Below are positions 12,865-26,225 of a stretch of DNA of 64,000 nt, piece by piece. The DNA is from Ptychodera flava (lineage: Eukaryota; Hemichordata; Enteropneusta; Ptychoderidae): assembly GCF_041260155.1 (NCBI RefSeq), contig NC_091931.1, forward strand, positions 27,235,654 through 27,299,653. The letters are read 5' to 3'. Every line of letters starts with the position of its first letter. Position 1 is the stretch's first letter. The translations under genes were made by a program, and so were the position numbers. The notes beneath the pieces were generated by a model, which was given only the letters and a program-made list of their open reading frames with translations, made no database searches and was not told the origin of the DNA.

Positions 12865-12888
12865 TTGAGTCCTGCTAAATTCCACCAT
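12865..12888 (-). CDS. TIMM10B: Candidate TIMM10B first coding exon
   Basis: On the - strand, ATGGTGGAATTTAGCAGGAC continues TCAA and then meets a strong GTAAGT donor (plus 12864-12859). It encodes MVEFSRTQ in phase 0, which splices in frame to RLLTVYN if the inner acceptor at plus 8758 is used. Purine at -3 and G at +4 suit a start codon. The resulting protein would be about 137 residues. The known exons have no in-frame Met of their own, so a start exon must exist; this is the best candidate I found, but it rests on splice signals only. The intron would be about 4.1 kb. Confidence 0.35.
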
Positions 12889-13021
12889 ATTGGGACACCA
12901 CTTTATTCTACATACGAGAGACACAACTGTCTGCTGAAGTTAACTATGCCACCAAAAAAGAGTAGTTTTAATAAAAATGAACATGATAGGCTAAATGATA
13001 ATTGAGTTTGAAAATTAAAGA

Positions 13022-13105
13022 CAATTTAGAATAGTAATCTCACATTGAATAATGAAAATTTTCTTTCATTTTCATTATTCAATGTGAGATCACATTCTAA
13101 ATTTG
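13022..13105. repeat. 84-bp hairpin
   Basis: ATCTCACATTGAATAATGAA on the left pairs with TTCATTATTCAATGTGAGAT on the right around a short TTTTC core. Outer bases AATTTAGAAT and ATTCTAAATT also pair. It could be a small foldback element; it has the size of a miRNA precursor but I have no evidence for that. Confidence 0.75.
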
Positions 13106-16100
13106 TTTGTATGTTCACATTTCTACAGTGTTTGTTGTCTGTATTAATAAGGTAACTCCTAGTTGCAGTAGGTTGGTGTTAATTCAATGTGGCAACTTCT
13201 TAGTCAATCATCTATCCATTCTACTTGAAGGCAATCCTTTCAATAAACAAAGTTTTTAGTCCTTGTAAATGTACCTGATTGACCTTGTACCTGAGAGGAA
13301 TGCATCATACACCAGATGGCTCATGTCTATGCGGTATTCCTTTCACCCCACATCCAAAGATTCGCTAAAAATTAGTTTTCATCCTGGAACATAACCAGCT
13401 TTATTGCTGTTTTTGCTATTGTGAAATATACTAGTTTTGAGCGAATCCAAAGGACTTGATCCTGTGTGAATATTTTATTGGTCAAAACTTATTAATCTTG
13501 TTATGTCCTGCAGATAACAGAAATTAGTGCAAGTTTACCACACAGCATACAAAAACAGCAAATACTGATACAGTGCAGGTCTAAGCATGGAGGTAAAATA
13601 AACCTCTCCAATATTTGCACCAGTGCTTGTCATGGCTAAGATAATCAGATTTGGAAAGCATTTAATAACTTATTGCTCTCCATTGTGAAATATTTAGACT
13701 ATGAATAGTTCAATTGACTAATGTAATACAAGGACTTGCTCTATGATGCTGACCTCTTCAACAGAACTAATTTTAGACAGTAAAGGTTATAGTTCTTTAA
13801 TAAATTCTGACTGAAAATGAATTATTCCAAGGCCATTGAGACGGATTCTGTGATTGTTGTTTGTAGAATACAGTGTTTTTTATCAGTTTCAAGGTCTGGA
13901 AATATATCCATGATTCTGAATGTGTAAGTACATATTACTATACCCAAGATCAACATGTGTAAAATACTAGGAATCCTGGTAAGACTTGCTTAAATACTTG
14001 TAGAACATCCTCTACAATTTTTGAATGTATGAATACTTAGGAGACTGGTCCTAAACCTAAACTAAAACTCTTTGTCCTAGGTATTGTGTAACTGCAACGG
14101 TAGATTGTATTCAAAGTGACCTACAATGTATTTACAAAAGACTGTTTTCTGGCCTGTTCATGAAGCCGGTAAACAGCCTTTTGTTTTATGTATTAAGACA
14201 CAACATTTTTGACCATATTGCTTTTTTTACGGAGTTGAATTTTTTTGAAGTGTCCACAGGACTCATGGCATCTCCAAAAATGTTGTAAGACATAAGAGTT
14301 CAAAGCTACCGGCATTATGAATCATATTTCAAAAATGATATCTATGTTCTAATTTTTGATGGATATTGAACACATGACTAATGAAAACAAACTATTACTA
14401 ATGGAACTTATTCAAAGAAAGTTTTATTCACAGTGACTTTGGAAATAGAGCATGCTGTCAGCCAAATATAGTTGCTACAAATGAACAGGGTTCTCCGTCA
14501 TCTCAGAGATATGGCAAAGCAGTCATACAAGACTGAATCTTTCAGTCTACTGTTAGCTGAGAGGAGGAGGATCAATTGATATTTCTCTTCAATCACTGGC
14601 TGCTAGGTTGTAGGTTGCTTTGAATATAATCTCGTTCACGTCTAAATGTATTGTCTCTCACATTGCTTGTTTCTGATGGAGCTGAATCTGTATATCATAT
14701 TATAATGTTTATATTTATCAAATAGATGACTGGTTCAGGTTAGCTTGATTCATCATACATCATGTACTTGAACATCACTGCCATTGCATTAGCCTTTTCA
14801 GTCATGAAACCATAAAACTCATGGGACAGTTTGCTTAGCATATTTGTAGGAACAAAACGTCCACCATCTGATGCATTTTACTTGTGAAGGACATGTACAG
14901 TTTAATATTACCAGTAGCGCCAGGTTAAAATTCCCCCATGCACTATTATGAGCTTGTAGCACACAAATAAAAGACAAGTTTCAGCAAATTCATGGAATTT
15001 TTATTGGGCAAAAGTCACATTTTTCAAGTTTTACAGCATTCACAAGCAGCATGAAAAATTGAAGTAGCCAGAAGATCACTATGAAACATGCTGCTACTTC
15101 ACACACTGTTACTATCAGATATATTAAAATCACCATGTACCGGTATATGTATGTCTTCACAAGAAAGGTCAGAGACCATCATGTGTATCATGGATATATT
15201 AGGAGCTTCAAATTGTGCAAGGTGTTAAAATGATTATGGTAGATCCGTAGTGATTTACTCATTTTAAACCAGTGAATTTGGCTTATTGACAGTGACAGAT
15301 GAACAAACAGAAAAAAGTGAAGTTTTTTAATAGCTTCTACATTTGTAAAAAGTCTACTATAACAAGTCTGTTTATTACATACAATGCCAAAACATACTAT
15401 TGCTGATGCAAAAGCAGCTTATGAATCTTGATTATTTTCATATACATGTATAGGTATCAGTTTCCCCCCAAGTCTTCCTTTCCTCTGAGTGGCAAATTCA
15501 CATTGGTTGTTAGGATATATTTAAAATTGTTACATGTTGTCCAAAATTCACAATGTCTGACAGTCTGTATGTATGGTAACTGGTAACATGAGACGTTTCT
15601 CAGAAAGCATACATTTTGTCATGCAAATCCATGACCATCATCAGTCTGATCACTTCCAATGAAATATCAATGTTCTCCAGCCAAGGACTTGAAATTTGGA
15701 GGGACAGTGCATTCACATACCAATACATTTTTCCATATTCTTTTGTTGTGAAAGTTTTGCTTTGTTATAACATATGAATTGATTCCTCAAAAAAGAAGAG
15801 TGGTGGTCTACCTCTTACAATGCATTTGTGGAGAACCCTGGGTGTTGCAGTGGCTATTATTGAGCTGCAATACTTCTCAATGAGATAAACCGCTCATTGC
15901 ACTGTTTGCAGCACTTGATTAGATTCTGTTTTCAAGCACCTTCAGGCCTACTCGTTTCACTTGATATCTTTGAAATTTCCACCTCACAACCAAACTTGAT
16001 CTCTTCCTATTGTTTTACTACTGGTGGTAATTGTAGTTTGAAAGGGACAATAATCAGTGAGCAATTTAGATGACACGCATACACCTATTTCCCCATTTAC

Positions 16101-16394
16101 ACACAACAAAAGCCTCTTTATTTTCATGAAATTTTATCACTCAACTGCTTGGTTCAATAAATGTCTGAATTCTTTATATTGTGTCTAAGCTTTTTTCTGT
16201 TCCTGCTGTCTGAACTGTTTTTATGAAAGTCTTTAAATGACCCAGATCAAGTCAGTGTGCGATATTTCTGACCTTGTTTTCAGCAAGAGAAGAGAACAAT
16301 GATGGTAAAGTTTGGTATAAATCATATTTTGGCTTTGACTGTGATATGTTGTAGCTTTGACTGTAATATGTTGTACCGTTAGTACAGTATTTAA

Positions 16395-16466
16395 CCCTTT
16401 CAGGCCTAAATCCCTATAATTAAGGATAGCTATGGTAAGCTACATAGAAAGTCACAACTAAAAGGG
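16395..16466. mobile_element. TTAA-flanked CCCTTT inverted-repeat element, diverged 72-bp copy
   Basis: TTAA at 16391-16394 is followed by CCCTTTCAGG, and the other end is AAAAGGG followed by TTCA, one change from TTAA. It resembles the 85-bp elements at 21691 and 26226 in its ends but not in its centre. It abuts the family A element that begins at 16471. Confidence 0.6.
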
Positions 16467-16470
16467 TTCA

Positions 16471-16790
16471 AGTAGTATGCGCCTCGAAAGTGAAAGACTT
16501 GAACTTTTGCTACAACTTTCCTTAAGGTATCTTTCACCCACTCTCTTTCAAAATCAAGAATAAAAATCGGTACAATAGAAACAAACACCCAAGATTTACC
16601 GATATTTGACATTCAAATTGGCCGCCATCCCCTTGTTACGTCTATGGAGAAAAACAATAATATTTTCGAATTTCAAAAAACTAAGCTGGTGAAACATTTT
16701 CTTTTACCAAGAGCTTTAAAATGAGTGGCATATCAGAAAAGAATTGTAAAATTTGAGAGTTCAAATGTCTGTCCCGAGGTGCGTTCTACC
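16471..16790 (+). mobile_element. Inverted-repeat element, family A copy 2
   Basis: It starts AGTAGTATGCGCCTCGAAAG and ends CCCGAGGTGCGTTCTACC, an inverted pair with 12 of 18 matches. It shares with copy 1 (1445-1766) the internal words AAAATCAAGAAT, TTTCAAAAAACTAAG and AAGAGCTTTAAAATGAG in the same order. No clear target duplication is seen. Confidence 0.75.
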
Positions 16791-19700
16791 TTAAAACATG
16801 TCAAAGCAATGTAGCTATGGTGTATATAGTATGATATGCAACTGATATTTTTATCACATTGGTTTCTTGAAATCAATTACTGCAATACGTAATTGTTAGT
16901 TATGATTTCTTTGATGCATATTTTAACACACCAGCAGTGCTTGTGTTGTTTTTCCGTACTAGTTATTGAAAAAGGGCTGGGAGTGTACAGAAGCTTCATA
17001 AACCTCCTACTCCACAAAGACTAATATCTCCAAATAAAAACCTACAGATCTAATGATAATAAAACACAAGTAAGTGCGTTTTTACTACCACTGCACAGTA
17101 CAATATAACAGTATGTTAGTCTATAGTATCTCATAATTTAAAGGGAGAATTTTTAATCATGTACAACACAGCAGAGCTGTGTGGCTATTGTCTATGTTAC
17201 TCTATCTTCAAACACATATCCAATAATTACATTTTTATAGAAAATAGATTTCATTATAATTAACACTCAATGAGAGTTTGTTGCTGAGTGTTCATATATT
17301 GATTTTGAACTTCTGTGATTAGTTCACATAATTGATTTTTGTACATTAAATAATCATACCAGTTACTTGTGTAATATTCATGTTTCACCATTCGTCCTTA
17401 CTTGTAACTCAAAACCAATGAGAACAATTTATTTTGCTTGTACCAGCAGGAGTATTAACAAAATAAAAGATAAACTGTTGTGCCAAATTTATGTATCTGA
17501 AGGAAACATCAAATTTAATAGATCTTGCCTCTTCATATCATAAAAAGAATAAGAAAATCTCCACTGTTGCAACTACTGTACAGGCATACAATCAGCAAGG
17601 GAAATATTCTGAAATAGTGTTCATTTTGTTGGCTGTCCAGTGTCCAGATGTACTTAATGAGATCATTCAACAAACATTGCAAGGTCTTTTCATTCTGGTG
17701 ACATGTACAATAATCACATAGATATGAGTCATCTTAACCTTTGACCTAATGCAAATTTACGTCTGTGTAGACTTTGACTGTTCCCCCTGCATGTTGCTAA
17801 TAGGTTGCAGAATGTTTGTCTCGTAATTTATAGGTTTTGATAATAACCTTAGACTTTTTCAGAAGAATCTATTAATTATTATTTTAAATCATATGTAGAG
17901 TATATCATTGTGGTATTGATCACCAAATCGTGAACACACACACCAGCAGTGTGCTTTTCCATGTTGTGTATTGATTCCTGCTACAGGTACATATTTTTGC
18001 AGGTGTCCCAAACAGACTGAACGCCAGCTGGATGTTCGCGGCATGTTTTTAGAGAAACACATGGCATGCTTCATACACAAACTGGTTTCTCATTTCTCTT
18101 CCGTCTTCCTAGAAGTTTGATCTGCCAAAAAAGTGGTATTATGGAAAAGTAAAATCTTCAAAATTTGTGATACTGATTGCAAGCCCATAGTTTGACCCTA
18201 AATTTTATAACTGTTGTGATGAAATTAGCAGTTTGTATTCAATTACTGTTAGATGGTGATGGAACATGTGCCCAAGCCCTGCTCATAAAATGTTCTCGTA
18301 ATATCAGCTATTATATCTAAAATAATCTACAAGTAGACAGTCACATGCTACAATTATGTCTGATTGAAGAAAATTAGTTACCGTTTATGTATACCAAAAG
18401 GAACAGCTGCAAGTTATATAAATTTTAATACATACGCTATTGTTTTGTACAGTCAACAGTCATGTGACCTTGCCAAATTAGAAGTATTTTCAAAATAATG
18501 GTATTTCATACTATTAGGCATGGGGCAAGTGTCCCTTATACATGTAAATATGCTGCATGGTGTAAAGCAGTTTTCTCTCTCAAGGATGCCCTTCGCACAA
18601 GGTATTACAATTACTAACATCACTATTAAAATTAAGTACAGGTATGAGAAGGCATAGAAATATTGGTATATGACATTCAGTGTGCCCCCATGTGGTTCTG
18701 TCACACTGTCACAGACACTCCTGTCACAATCTGCTGCAATCTATGATTATTTGCCATATGCTCTCTGAAAGACATAGTGACCAACAGACCTGACAACCTT
18801 AACTTTCAAACATCAGCATTTGCCACAAAGCAACCATAATTTGTGCCTACAACTCCCTCTACTTCCTTTAGCTGTCCATAGGATACACTGATTGCATTGA
18901 GTAAGTCTTTTTTGAATTGCCAATAATCCACCATATTTTCAACAGTAGCAGCTCTTAAAATTTCCATTTTCTATCAGATCAATGCAGCAACTGCAAATCA
19001 TCTTTTCAGTCATACTCCCAGGCACTGTACAAACATCTGACAGTAAACAGTTCTCATAAATCAACTGTGTGTAAAAATTCTTATATTACAAGGAATATTA
19101 CTCTGTATATAAGTATACCATGTGAAGAAGGATGGCTGTAATGTATACAGTAAGTTATGAACCAGGTCTGATTAAAGGTATACAGTCACCTGTAATCTAA
19201 ATAGCCCATATATGGTCAAGGGGCCGGGGCATTCCTTGGTATTCAAATGCCCATGTTAGGGCGCTGTATTTAAAAAGCGGCCACCTCATTAAAATCTGTG
19301 ATTGGTTAGATTTTCTCTTCCATGGTAACAGTGACAAAATTGGAATAGGTGACAGTATACATTGTACCTTTAACTCCTTAACAAATGATGCAATGAAAAT
19401 CTATGGCATGTATGTAACTACTCGGTTATTGATTGTCTGCGTCTCATATAACCATTCTTCATGATTAACATAATAGGCATCTCATTTGTTGTGACTGAAA
19501 TTGATTGAAATAAAGCATACATCACTAAAGATGCATGTAGCTTAACTGACTGTTTAAGTGTAATTACTAATGTGCAAGCTTGATGATAATTGAGCTATCA
19601 TTTCAGTGCAACAGTACTTCCCTGAGCATTCCCTGCCGATGAATCATGTCATAAAATTTTATTTCATCCAGTGCAACTTATAACATTGCTAAACTGGTAC

Positions 19701-21690
19701 ATTAAAATAGGATTCTGAGAATCTTGTGGATTTGTGATCAGGCATATTAGTACACTGCAGTGAGTGCAGTGTTTGTCCCTAAAGAATGGCATGTAACAAA
19801 CTGCAAAGAAGTTAGGTACGCATGCACAGGTAGCCATGTACAGAAATATTGATGGTGTCCGAAATTTTTGTCATGTAGTCAGTTGATACGTTGTTGCACG
19901 TCCATGGTAAAATGTGCATTAGTGATGCTGTCATTTCCCCTAACGGACCATGTTGATACATGTATTTGGAAATTAAAGATTTCCCACTGGCTAGAGATGC
20001 TAAAGTAGGATAAAGAATTCATTGTTTTTGTACTGTCAAAAAATTAGGAAAGTTATGTCATAAATTTCTGTGTTACATTTATACTTGTTATGTGTAATAA
20101 TGACAGCATGCAAATATACGGTACTCACCATCCATTGACTCTGTACATGTAGGGTAAATGCACATCTTACAGAGATTCATAAAGGGCCTGAGATAAATGC
20201 TGTGTTGATACTCTATGGATAAAGATTGATGATACATTCACATCGATACACATGGCAGTTCAAGGTATCAAAAAAGCCCAATGTCAAGCAAAGTGTAGCT
20301 TTCACCAGTGTGCAGTTTTAATTAATTAATGAAATATTTGTGAGTAACAGAAGGTCAGTCAGGGTGGTTGTATTATGTGTATTAAATGTGCCCTTCCAGT
20401 GTCAGGTTCTTAATTAATTTGTTGGATTTAGTGGGCAGGGCATATTTCTTCTCTCGTCTCTACCAAAACATTCGAAAATTTAACTCTTTCAGAACAAAAT
20501 GTGCAAAGTGTTATGCCAGTAGTAAATAGTCAAATTAATATTGTAATTTCACCATACGCGTATATCAATATATGAATATGGACATTTTTGGCCATTTAGA
20601 GATGAATTATTTCATGCAGGGTTTTAGAATTGATATTTTATTTGTCAATTTAAGTTGTCCATTGTGTGGAGAAGGGGCACACCCATACATGTTGTGTAGT
20701 ATTTAATTTGGCACATGTGACAATAAAGCTTTCTTAGGGGAATCCAGGTATGTACATTGATGTTATCACTTTGTATTTGTATGTACATGCTTCCTTTACA
20801 AATGATGCTGTTACAGCCATGAAATGCAGTCTATTAGTTTTTCACTCTGACAGCATGGATGTTCATGGTTTTCCCTTTCAATGAAACTCATTTGAATTTT
20901 AATGCCGTGTAATATTCCCTTTTATTATGCACATATTTTGCAATACTTATTATTTCCCCCTTCAAATTTGAAATCCCTTCAGTGTTATCTGTACACATGA
21001 ACTGAATCAGACATGTGTACCCATGAATTCAAAGTCAATTACAGAATAAAATATCATATTGAGAAGAAATGTTGTTTTGTGGATCAGTAGATACATAGCA
21101 AATACAGTAATTTTCTTGGGGTTTGATCAACCTTTGAATTGTAAATGTTTGTATTTATGTACTCATACAACAAGAAAGGAAGAATAATAATACGAAGTGT
21201 AGAACATGTGTAGTAAGCAGATACAAAGTACGTCTGCATCTCCTGTCTGGGAAAAATGCAATGAAAATGCAATACTGCACTGCGTACAAATGACGAGATA
21301 AACGGGGAAATATATTATCATGCTATCCCGTGATTCATTTGTATTTTAACAGCAATCATTAATCAATTTAGTATGCAGGCCTTGTCTTTCGAGGCATTTT
21401 AATCTTGTATGTCTTTATATAGTGATATATCCTGACCTGTAACTGTCTATCATTTCCGTCTCCAGGCCATGGCTTCCTGCAGAAGACCGCAATGTAGTCA
21501 ATTCTTGAAAATTAGTAATGTTGATATAGCTGATCCCTTGAGATATGACACAGTAAAATAGCAAACAGTCAGATCAGAATTACATGTACTGTTGTTCAGT
21601 CAGATTTGATTATTACAAGTATGATATATTACATGCTGTTCAAGGTACACGTAAGATGATGAAATATTCCAAAGGAGCCTCACTTTTTAA

Positions 21691-21775
21691 CCCTTTCACC
21701 CCCAGTTCCCTGTATACAGGTCCAACTTTACCATAGAAAACAATGGATTTGGGACAAACCATGGTGGTGAAAGGG
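21691..21775. mobile_element. 85-bp TTAA-flanked element, copy 1 (piggyBac-like non-autonomous)
   Basis: TTAA at 21687-21690 and 21776-21779 flank an 85-bp unit that starts CCCTTTCACC and ends GGTGAAAGGG. TTAA duplication and CCC..GGG ends are typical of piggyBac-type DNA transposons. The unit equals the reverse complement of 26226-26310 at every base I compared. It has no coding capacity. Confidence 0.85.
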
Positions 21776-22526
21776 TTAAATTAGTTTATGGTGGTTTCAC
21801 TTAGGTTACTTTGGACACGCAGTTTTGCAACTTAGTACATGAAAATGATTAATTCAATGTAAGCTTAACATCTGATTTTAAAAACAAGGCATAACACTCC
21901 ACCATGTAACTCAAGAAAGCCAGGCCAGTGAAATCTCTGAGAAAAAAATTATTCAACTCTGCAAGATTTGTTGCAGAGGAAGAGTACAGACCTAATATGC
22001 ATATGCACATGAACACTTGTCAGTCTTCTCTCACCAAAGTATAGGGAGTCTGGTGTGTCGTGGTAACTTTTTGAAGTGTAAAGGAATGTAGAAAATTAGT
22101 AAGAGTATAAAATACTATCAGATTTAATCAGAAATTTTCTGTGTTGTACAGTAGGAATGTGTATTATATGAAGGAAATGTGTTTACATGTAGGTATTGCT
22201 AGGACAGATGATGGTTTTCTTGATCCTAGCCAGTGGTAGATTGTACTCTCTCACACTCTCACATGTAGATGTGGATGTTCAATTGAATGGTTACATGTAG
22301 GTATAACAGGTTTTCGTCTGTGAAGACATTTCAATGATTTGCCATTCCTAACTACAGGATGTACATTTGTAATCACACTTTATTATAGGCTTGTGTGATC
22401 ATGTTGATGTACATGTACATTGTCCAAAGTGTAAGTGCATGTGAGTCTAAAAAGTTGTCAAAAGTCTGTCAAGATGTCTTCAATTTAATGCATAGGAGTG
22501 ACGTTTATCAACCTTTTGTTGACTGT

Positions 22527-23540
22527 TAGCTCCCATATATGCATATGTATATATGCAAATGGGAGTTATTCTTATAAGGTGGAAAAATGTCGTCTGTATG
22601 TATGTATGTATGTACGTATGTATGTATGTATGTATGTATGTATGTATGTATGTATGTATGTATGTCCGTCCTCATCAAAAACTCCTAAACCGTAGCACCT
22701 ACTGTCTTAGTATTTGGTGTACAGGTGCACCTAGGGGTGGAGATGTGAATTTGTTCAAATGAACATGTCAGTGCCCAAAATATGCAAATGAGGGGAAAAA
22801 AGGAAAAATCCTGCAAATGGCTAAAACTCAGTAAGCATTGGTCAGATTTGGTTGAAACTTGGTATGCAGATTTCTTTAGGTATTCTAAATTATGTGTGCA
22901 AAAATTAGGATGAAATTTGCATGTTTGTATTTTTAGGGTATTTTTTCCTTTTTTAGTCAAAAAATCTTGTTCTCTGAAATCGCTCGTCTGATTGCTATGA
23001 AACTTAATATTCATGTTCCTCAGGATGACCTCAGTCATGCTTGTACAAATTGTATTGATATTGTCATATTTGTAATTTTGGGGCAATTTTCCCAATTTTT
23101 GATAAAAAATGTTTTAATCCAAAAACTACTGATTTGATAGCTTTGATATTTGGTATACAGGTATCTAAGATTAATCTCAATATAATGTATTGAAGGTATG
23201 TTGAAACTGGCAATTTTTTTTTTATTTTGGGGCAATTTTTGCCTTTTTTGGTCAAAAAATTTTCTCCTAAAACTTCTGATCTGGTAGCTTTGATATCTAG
23301 TGTACAGGTTCCTAGGGTTTATGTTAATTAGATATATTTAAAATTAGGATGAAATCTGCAATTTTGTATTTTGGGGGGCAATTTTTTTCATTTTTGGTAA
23401 AAAAATTTATTTCTCAAAATTTACCAATTGCTTTGATATTTAGTAAACCAATTCTTAGGATTTTTGTTAATAAGATATATTGAAATTAAATTAAAATCCG
23501 GAATTTTGAATTTTTGGGGCAACTTTGCGAAACTGTTAGT
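22527..23540. mobile_element. AGCT-ended (GTAT)n-bearing repeat, copy 1
   Basis: It starts TAGCTCCCATATATGCATAT, an imperfect hairpin closed by ATGGGAG. A (GTAT)n run follows at about 22596-22666, then GTCCGTCCTCATCAAAAACTCC, then about five diverged tandem units of 110-130 bp, each carrying a TTTGATATTTGGTATACAGG-like word and a GGGGCAATTTT block. The same start, GTAT core and following words occur at 33885 and 51425. Open frames across the tandem units on the - strand are incidental. The right border is uncertain. Confidence 0.7.
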
Positions 23541-24768
23541 GTTACTGGGATATCTTTCATTTTGTATTTTTAAGATTGTTTTTGGTAATTTTATACCTAC
23601 TGGAACTAAGAGTATATAATGTGGTGATTTAGTAAGCATTCGATATGGTAAACTGTATTTGGTGTTGAAATGCAGTAAAAAAATCCTGGCAGATTTTGAA
23701 AAAATTCCAAACAAATGCCATAAAAAATTCAGCCAGAGAAGGTTTGACAAAAGAAAAGACGGGAGAGTGGGGAAAAAAGAATGTACAATGGATTGGATAA
23801 AAAAGATAATGTACCTCATCGATCTTCCAGACACCGTCCCTTATCAAATGGTCCACCCCGATGTATTTTTGTGCGCATTAACCATGCAGTGTATTTTAGT
23901 TTAAGATGTCAAGTTAGGTAAGGATTCGAAAGGAATAGTCAAGTTCACCACAGTTTAACTTTATCTCTTGTGTCATCATCCTTGTGTAATTAGTTAAGTT
24001 TGTAAGTTGTTCCAGATGTGGATGCACCAGCTGTTCTGGAAGAAAACAATGTTTACTTTTCCATGTAGGGTTTCTGAGTTGATGATTGCATGTTGAAATT
24101 TCTCCATGTATCTGGTGTATGGGCAAAGTGTAAACATTGGTTGCATGTTATGTATTTCAGTCTGTGTCAAATATTGTAAATGAAAAAATCAAGAACAGTT
24201 TGCTGTGTGCTTGTAAAAGATAACATATTTGTCAATACATAAAACTGCCTTGCAGATTGATTGTCTAAAGATTATCACAGAAGTAGAAAAGGAAAAGAAA
24301 CTAATCAAATTGCTGTAACATATTCACTCTCAGTGCCTGTATAGGCCTATTCTTGATTATTTTATGATTACTTTCAGCTGTTTGTTATATCTTTGCTACT
24401 CTCCATGGGCCAAGGCACACTTTGGGTCAATGTCATCACTCTGTGCCAGTCTGTGTATGTCAGTCTGTCTGTATATGTATGTCCATGTTTCATACAATTG
24501 TTGACTTGTTTTGATAAATATATGGAGCGAACAGTGATGTTGTCACTATTTTTTGACTGTTACCTCAGTCTTGAAAACACAATTTATAATTTTTCCAGAT
24601 GGATAGAGATAAAATGAACTGCAAGGTGTACCTACAAAACAACAGAAAATTGGACCAAAGAAAATGTTCCATCACATCTTGGTACATTCTAACAGTTGAC
24701 ATGCACAATGGAATTGCTGCAGTAAAATTATTCACACAAACTTTTTTTATCATTTTTTTTCTCTACAG

Positions 24769-25067
24769 GTAACCGATGATGTCAGATTTAGGATATCCCA
24801 ATATTCACTCAGACAATGTAGAGGCTCCCAATGGGAATGACCCTGATGACACCTTTGAGCAGGACTTAAGAAACATGCTGCGCGATGGACCCAACATATC
24901 GGACAGCCCGGCCACCATGCAGAGTGGAGGAGTCCATTCCCCCAGTGGTCAGTTTACCGGTATTGACCTCAGTAGTCCGCCTCGGACAACCATTCCCTCC
25001 TCACCTCGTGCCATTAGCCCTAGTGATGTGGCTGCCAGTCGTTTAGCCAATCAAAAGTCGGATGCAG
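24769..25067 (+). CDS. ARFIP: Arfaptin, first coding exon
   Basis: The exon opens after the acceptor CTCTACAG (to 24768); the start codon at 24776 begins MMSDLGYPNIHSDN. The segment DDTFEQDLRNMLRDGPNI matches the N-terminal EQDL---M--GPN- block of arfaptins. The rest is Ser/Pro-rich and probably disordered (GIDLSSPPRTTIPSSPRA). It ends in phase 1 at the donor GTACAT (25068). Arfaptins bind Arf/Arl1 and Rac GTPases at the trans-Golgi and shape membranes through a BAR domain. Only seven bases of 5' UTR lie in this exon, so a non-coding exon must lie upstream. Confidence 0.88.
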
Positions 25068-26225
25068 GTACATAGATGACAGCCTGACAGACACACTGAG
25101 CATAGTTTTGCTGCCTTTCTTTACAAGCATGCGTGTGTGCATGGGTGACATTGGTGTTCATTTGCATGGTCATGCAGTTTGTTTTGGTTCAATGCAAAAC
25201 TTGATTTTCCAATAGCTTTTTTATAGCGTTTGCTTTACTTGTCTATAGGGTAATCTCATGGTTCAGGAAAAACTCAGACTAACTAAAATATTCCTTCAGC
25301 TACCTACATATATATTTGTAGAGCATAAACTATAAAACTACATCAAGCATTTGTAATCACATTTGTGAAGGATAAAAAAATTACATCTTATTTGTAGCTG
25401 AGTATCATTGATATGCTCACACAGCAGACAGTTCAGGCGTCATGCTTTTTGACTGGTTGCCATAGGTACATGTAACACGTTGTACATGTGTTTGTTGTAT
25501 TTCATGTTTATTTGTGGATAAAGATGTGAGCACGCATGTATTTTAGTTGACAGGTGCATTCCATGTAGGTAAACAGGTTGTTAGCATTTCTACAATGTCA
25601 GTAAATGTATTGATGATCACACTTTGTATGTTAGAGACTTAAAACTGGTTCATTTTAAAATAAATACATTTGAAAGAATAGAGGATAGCAACTTAACAAA
25701 AAGAAGTCAGAATTTATATTTTTACTGAAATTTAAAATGTGAGACATTTCTTCTTGCTGCAAAATTTTCTTTATAGAGTTTGTGTGTGTGGCTGTATGCT
25801 ATGTTTGGGTGTCTCTTGATTTGTTTTGATCATATTCATTAACTCTGTTGCTCATGTCATGTAACTGCATCTGTGCTGTCCTAAATATTTCACATTTCAA
25901 AAAATAATGCTCTCTTTAGTATTTTCACACTCAAAAGAGATCAAACTCCATGGAAACAAACAAGACTGAGCTGGCTAACCACTCCATAGCGGCATTCACC
26001 TGGCCTACCTTGGCGGACTTTAACAATCTTCTTCACCTCAAACAGTACTGTTGTGACGTTTTTGTGTATCATTCCTCTTTTTTTACACTCAGTGAGCTGA
26101 AAGTGGCTCAGTTTTCCTTTTTGTCCATCAAGAATGATAGCAAATCCTGTACTGCTCACGTCTCTCAGACTCTATCATGGAAATTAGTAGGCCAATGTAC
26201 TTTGAACTGCAAAAGTATTACTTAA

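Larger units (their letters stand above)
8764..24768. other. Long non-coding interval between TIMM10B and the first ARFIP coding exon
   Basis: About 16 kb without a recognisable protein apart from the candidate TIMM10B exon. It holds foldback elements (9458-9644, 10655-10890, 13022-13105), a CpG-richer stretch (about 11460-12760) that probably contains the divergent promoters, TTAA and family A elements, and a (GTAT)n-bearing repeat at 22527-23540. ARFIP needs a non-coding first exon here because its first coding exon begins at an acceptor only seven bases before ATG. One possible + strand donor is GTAAGT at 12071; this is a guess. Confidence 0.5.

Noticed and set aside
22553-22762. Open frame with (MYVC)n repeats
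   Set aside because: It is translated (GTAT)n microsatellite inside a repeat element.
23421-23834. 137-codon minus-strand open frame
   Set aside because: It crosses tandem units of a non-coding repeat and has no recognisable domain; the composition is that of AT-rich DNA.
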